Source: Bacillus sp. X1(2014) (GTDB lineage Bacteria; Bacillota; Bacilli; Bacillales_B; DSM-18226). Taken from it: a DNA stretch of 64,000 nt. Position numbers and translations under genes: made by a program. The notes under the pieces were generated by a model. The model was not told the DNA's origin, did not search any database, and saw only the letters and a list, made by a program, of their open reading frames with translations. Each line of letters opens with the position of its first letter. Position 1 is the first letter of the stretch. The stretch is from assembly GCF_007678255.1 (NCBI RefSeq), contig NZ_VEED01000003.1, positions 372,001 through 436,000 of the forward strand, written 5' to 3'. Shown here one piece after another: positions 62,714 through 64,000 of the stretch.

Positions 62714-62744
62714 ACCTTTTGCCTTGTCATTAGGTTTTTTTTTT
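62712..62744 (+). terminator. weak terminator-like hairpin between yneB and ynzC
   Basis: AAACCT (62712-62717) pairs with AGGTTT (62732-62737) followed by a long T-run. The short stem and 14-base loop suggest only partial termination. Confidence 0.45.
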
Positions 62745-62791
62745 AGTAAAATCAGGTGTCATGTAAACAGGTAGAAAGGAAGGTTCACTCC

Positions 62792-63022
62792 ATGCTATCC
62801 AAAGAAAAAATGGCTAGAATTAACGAGTTGGCTAGAAAATCAAAATCAACGGGATTAACTGAAGCGGAAGCCAAAGAACAATCAAAATTAAGAAGCGAAT
62901 ATTTAGCAACATTCCGTTCTAATATGCTTGATACCCTAACCAACACAAAGTTCATTGATCCCGAGGGAAATGATGTCACACCAGAAAAAATCAAAGCTAG
63001 GAAAAAAAATACTCTTCACTAA
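62792..63022 (+). CDS. ynzC: DUF896-family protein YnzC
   Basis: 76 residues (77 in B. subtilis). A helical hairpin of the DUF896 type: KEKMARINELARKSKSTGLTEAEAKEQSKLRSEYLATFRSNM, then IDPEGNDVTPEKIKARK. The ATG at 62792 is preceded by AAGGAAGG. It is the third gene of the SOS-linked yneA-yneB-ynzC set. Its biochemical role is unknown, though it is an SOS-induced small protein in Bacillus. Confidence 0.92.
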   Translation: MLSKEKMARINELARKSKSTGLTEAEAKEQSKLRSEYLATFRSNMLDTLTNTKFIDPEGNDVTPEKIKARKKNTLH

Positions 63023-63030
63023 AAAATTCA

Positions 63031-63056
63031 GGGATACAATTTTTGTATTCCTTTTT
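63031..63056 (+). terminator. terminator after ynzC
   Basis: GGGATACAA (63031-63039) pairs with TTGTATTCC (63043-63051) with one G-U pair, then six T residues. Confidence 0.82.
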
Positions 63057-63200
63057 TACATAGAACGACAATTACTGTGTCAAACTAAAAAATAAAGTGG
63101 GTTTTGTCTCTTAGTATTATGCTATTTGTTGAATAAAACACGGTATCAATATAAAATTGAAATGTACTTAGTACCTAGTCATTAGGAAAGGATGTAATTC

Positions 63201-64000
63201 ATGTTTAATAATATTGATGATTTATCTGTTACCTCGATCCGAACCTTATCGATTGATGCAATTGAGAAAGCAAACTCTGGACATCCAGGTATGCCAATGG
63301 GTGCAGCGCCAATGGCATATACTTTATGGACTCGTTTCATGAACCAAAATCCGAAGAATCCACGCTGGTTTAACCGTGATCGTTTTGTTTTATCTGCTGG
63401 ACATGGATCAGCGTTGTTATACAGCATGCTTCACTTGTCTGGTTTCAATTTAAGTATGGATGACCTAAAACAATTCCGTCAATGGGGCTCAAAAACACCT
63501 GGTCACCCTGAATACGGCCACACAGAAGGTGTAGAAGCAACAACTGGCCCACTTGGACAAGGGATTGCAATGGCAGTGGGAATGGCAATGGCAGAACGCC
63601 ATGTTGCAAGTGTATATAACAAAGATAAGTATGAACTTGTGAACCATTTTACATACAGCATTTGTGGAGATGGCGATTTGATGGAGGGTGTATCTGCAGA
63701 AGCAGCTTCACTTGCAGGCCACTTGAAACTAGGCCGTTTAGTGGTCCTATATGACTCAAACGATATCTCTCTAGATGGTGACTTAAATAAGTCTTTTTCA
63801 GAAAGTGTCAAAGATCGATTCCTATCCTACGGCTGGCAATATCTTCGTGTCGAGGACGGAAACAATCTAGAGGAAATCGCAAAAGCACTTGAAGAATCAA
63901 GAAATGATTTAGAACGACCAACGATGATTGAAGTAAGAACAGTAATCGGTTATGGTTCACCAAACCGTGCGGGTACATCAGGTGTTCATGGTTCACCACT
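63201..64000 (+). CDS. tkt: transketolase, N-terminal part (runs off the window)
   Basis: An open frame from ATG at 63201 continues past base 64000, giving the first 266 of about 667 residues. Typical N-terminal transketolase motifs are [73 protein letters not shown] and the ThDP-binding [22 protein letters not shown]. The enzyme shuttles two-carbon units in the pentose phosphate pathway. AGGAAAGGATG precedes the start. Position after ynzC matches B. subtilis. Confidence 0.97.
   Translation, partial: MFNNIDDLSVTSIRTLSIDAIEKANSGHPGMPMGAAPMAYTLWTRFMNQNPKNPRWFNRDRFVLSAGHGSALLYSMLHLSGFNLSMDDLKQFRQWGSKTPGHPEYGHTEGVEATTGPLGQGIAMAVGMAMAERHVASVYNKDKYELVNHFTYSICGDGDLMEGVSAEAASLAGHLKLGRLVVLYDSNDISLDGDLNKSFSESVKDRFLSYGWQYLRVEDGNNLEEIAKALEESRNDLERPTMIEVRTVIGYGSPNRAGTSGVHGSP

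Overview
The window is a low-GC Firmicute chromosome, most likely a Bacillus sensu lato (Neobacillus-like) spore former. Evidence is the conserved block mutS-mutL ... miaA-hfq-spoVK-hflX-ynbB-glnR-glnA ... lexA-yneA-yneB-ynzC-tkt, which keeps the Bacillus subtilis order, together with cwlJ, spoVK, mreBH, strong AGGAGG ribosome binding sites and many Rho-independent terminators. No prophage, CRISPR array or intact insertion sequence was seen.

Layout. 1-4.1 kb: the tail of rhaA, a DeoR-type regulator, an APH-type kinase, a methyltransferase and cwlJ. 4.1-9.4 kb: a LysR regulator divergent from odhAB (2-oxoglutarate dehydrogenase E1 and E2). 9.7-15.9 kb: an AraC regulator, a four-gene hydroxamate-siderophore ABC importer and a divergent ferredoxin-NADP reductase, with three Fur-box-like palindromes between them. 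16-23.4 kb: an IclR regulator next to an acetyl-CoA-synthetase-like enzyme, a pirin behind an MhqR-like operator, and a TetR-AKR-MFS-cupin group. 23.8-43.9 kb: a large catabolic island. 44.4 kb: tRNA-Arg(CCT). 44.5-64 kb: the conserved core block.

The catabolic island is the most interesting part. A PAS-containing sigma-54 activator lies divergent to a canonical -24/-12 promoter. That promoter leads into a CntA-like Rieske oxygenase, a ThDP enzyme, a betaine-aldehyde-type dehydrogenase, a Glu/Leu/Phe/Val-type dehydrogenase, an amino acid permease, a DUF3311/Na+-symporter pair, a second aldehyde dehydrogenase, L-2-hydroxyglutarate oxidase, a DUF3870 protein and glutarate 2-hydroxylase (GlaH/CsiD). 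An old-yellow-enzyme/4Fe-4S flavoprotein, a CaiB-type CoA transferase, a glutaryl-CoA-dehydrogenase-like enzyme and a second DUF3870 gene follow. Read as one pathway, these fit aerobic breakdown of N6-trimethyllysine: oxidative deamination, decarboxylation, oxidation to 5-trimethylaminovalerate, Rieske C-N cleavage to trimethylamine and glutarate semialdehyde, then glutarate, L-2-hydroxyglutarate and 2-oxoglutarate. This assignment is inference from family membership and carbon counting. glaH also has its own sigma-A promoter and a structured leader ending in a terminator, which suggests transcription attenuation.

In the core block, mutSL form a mismatch-repair operon, glnRA carries paired GlnR boxes over its promoter, and the lexA-yneA intergenic region carries LexA boxes. 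Intergenic spaces near 44.2 kb and 59.8 kb contain families of short palindromic or tandem repeats.
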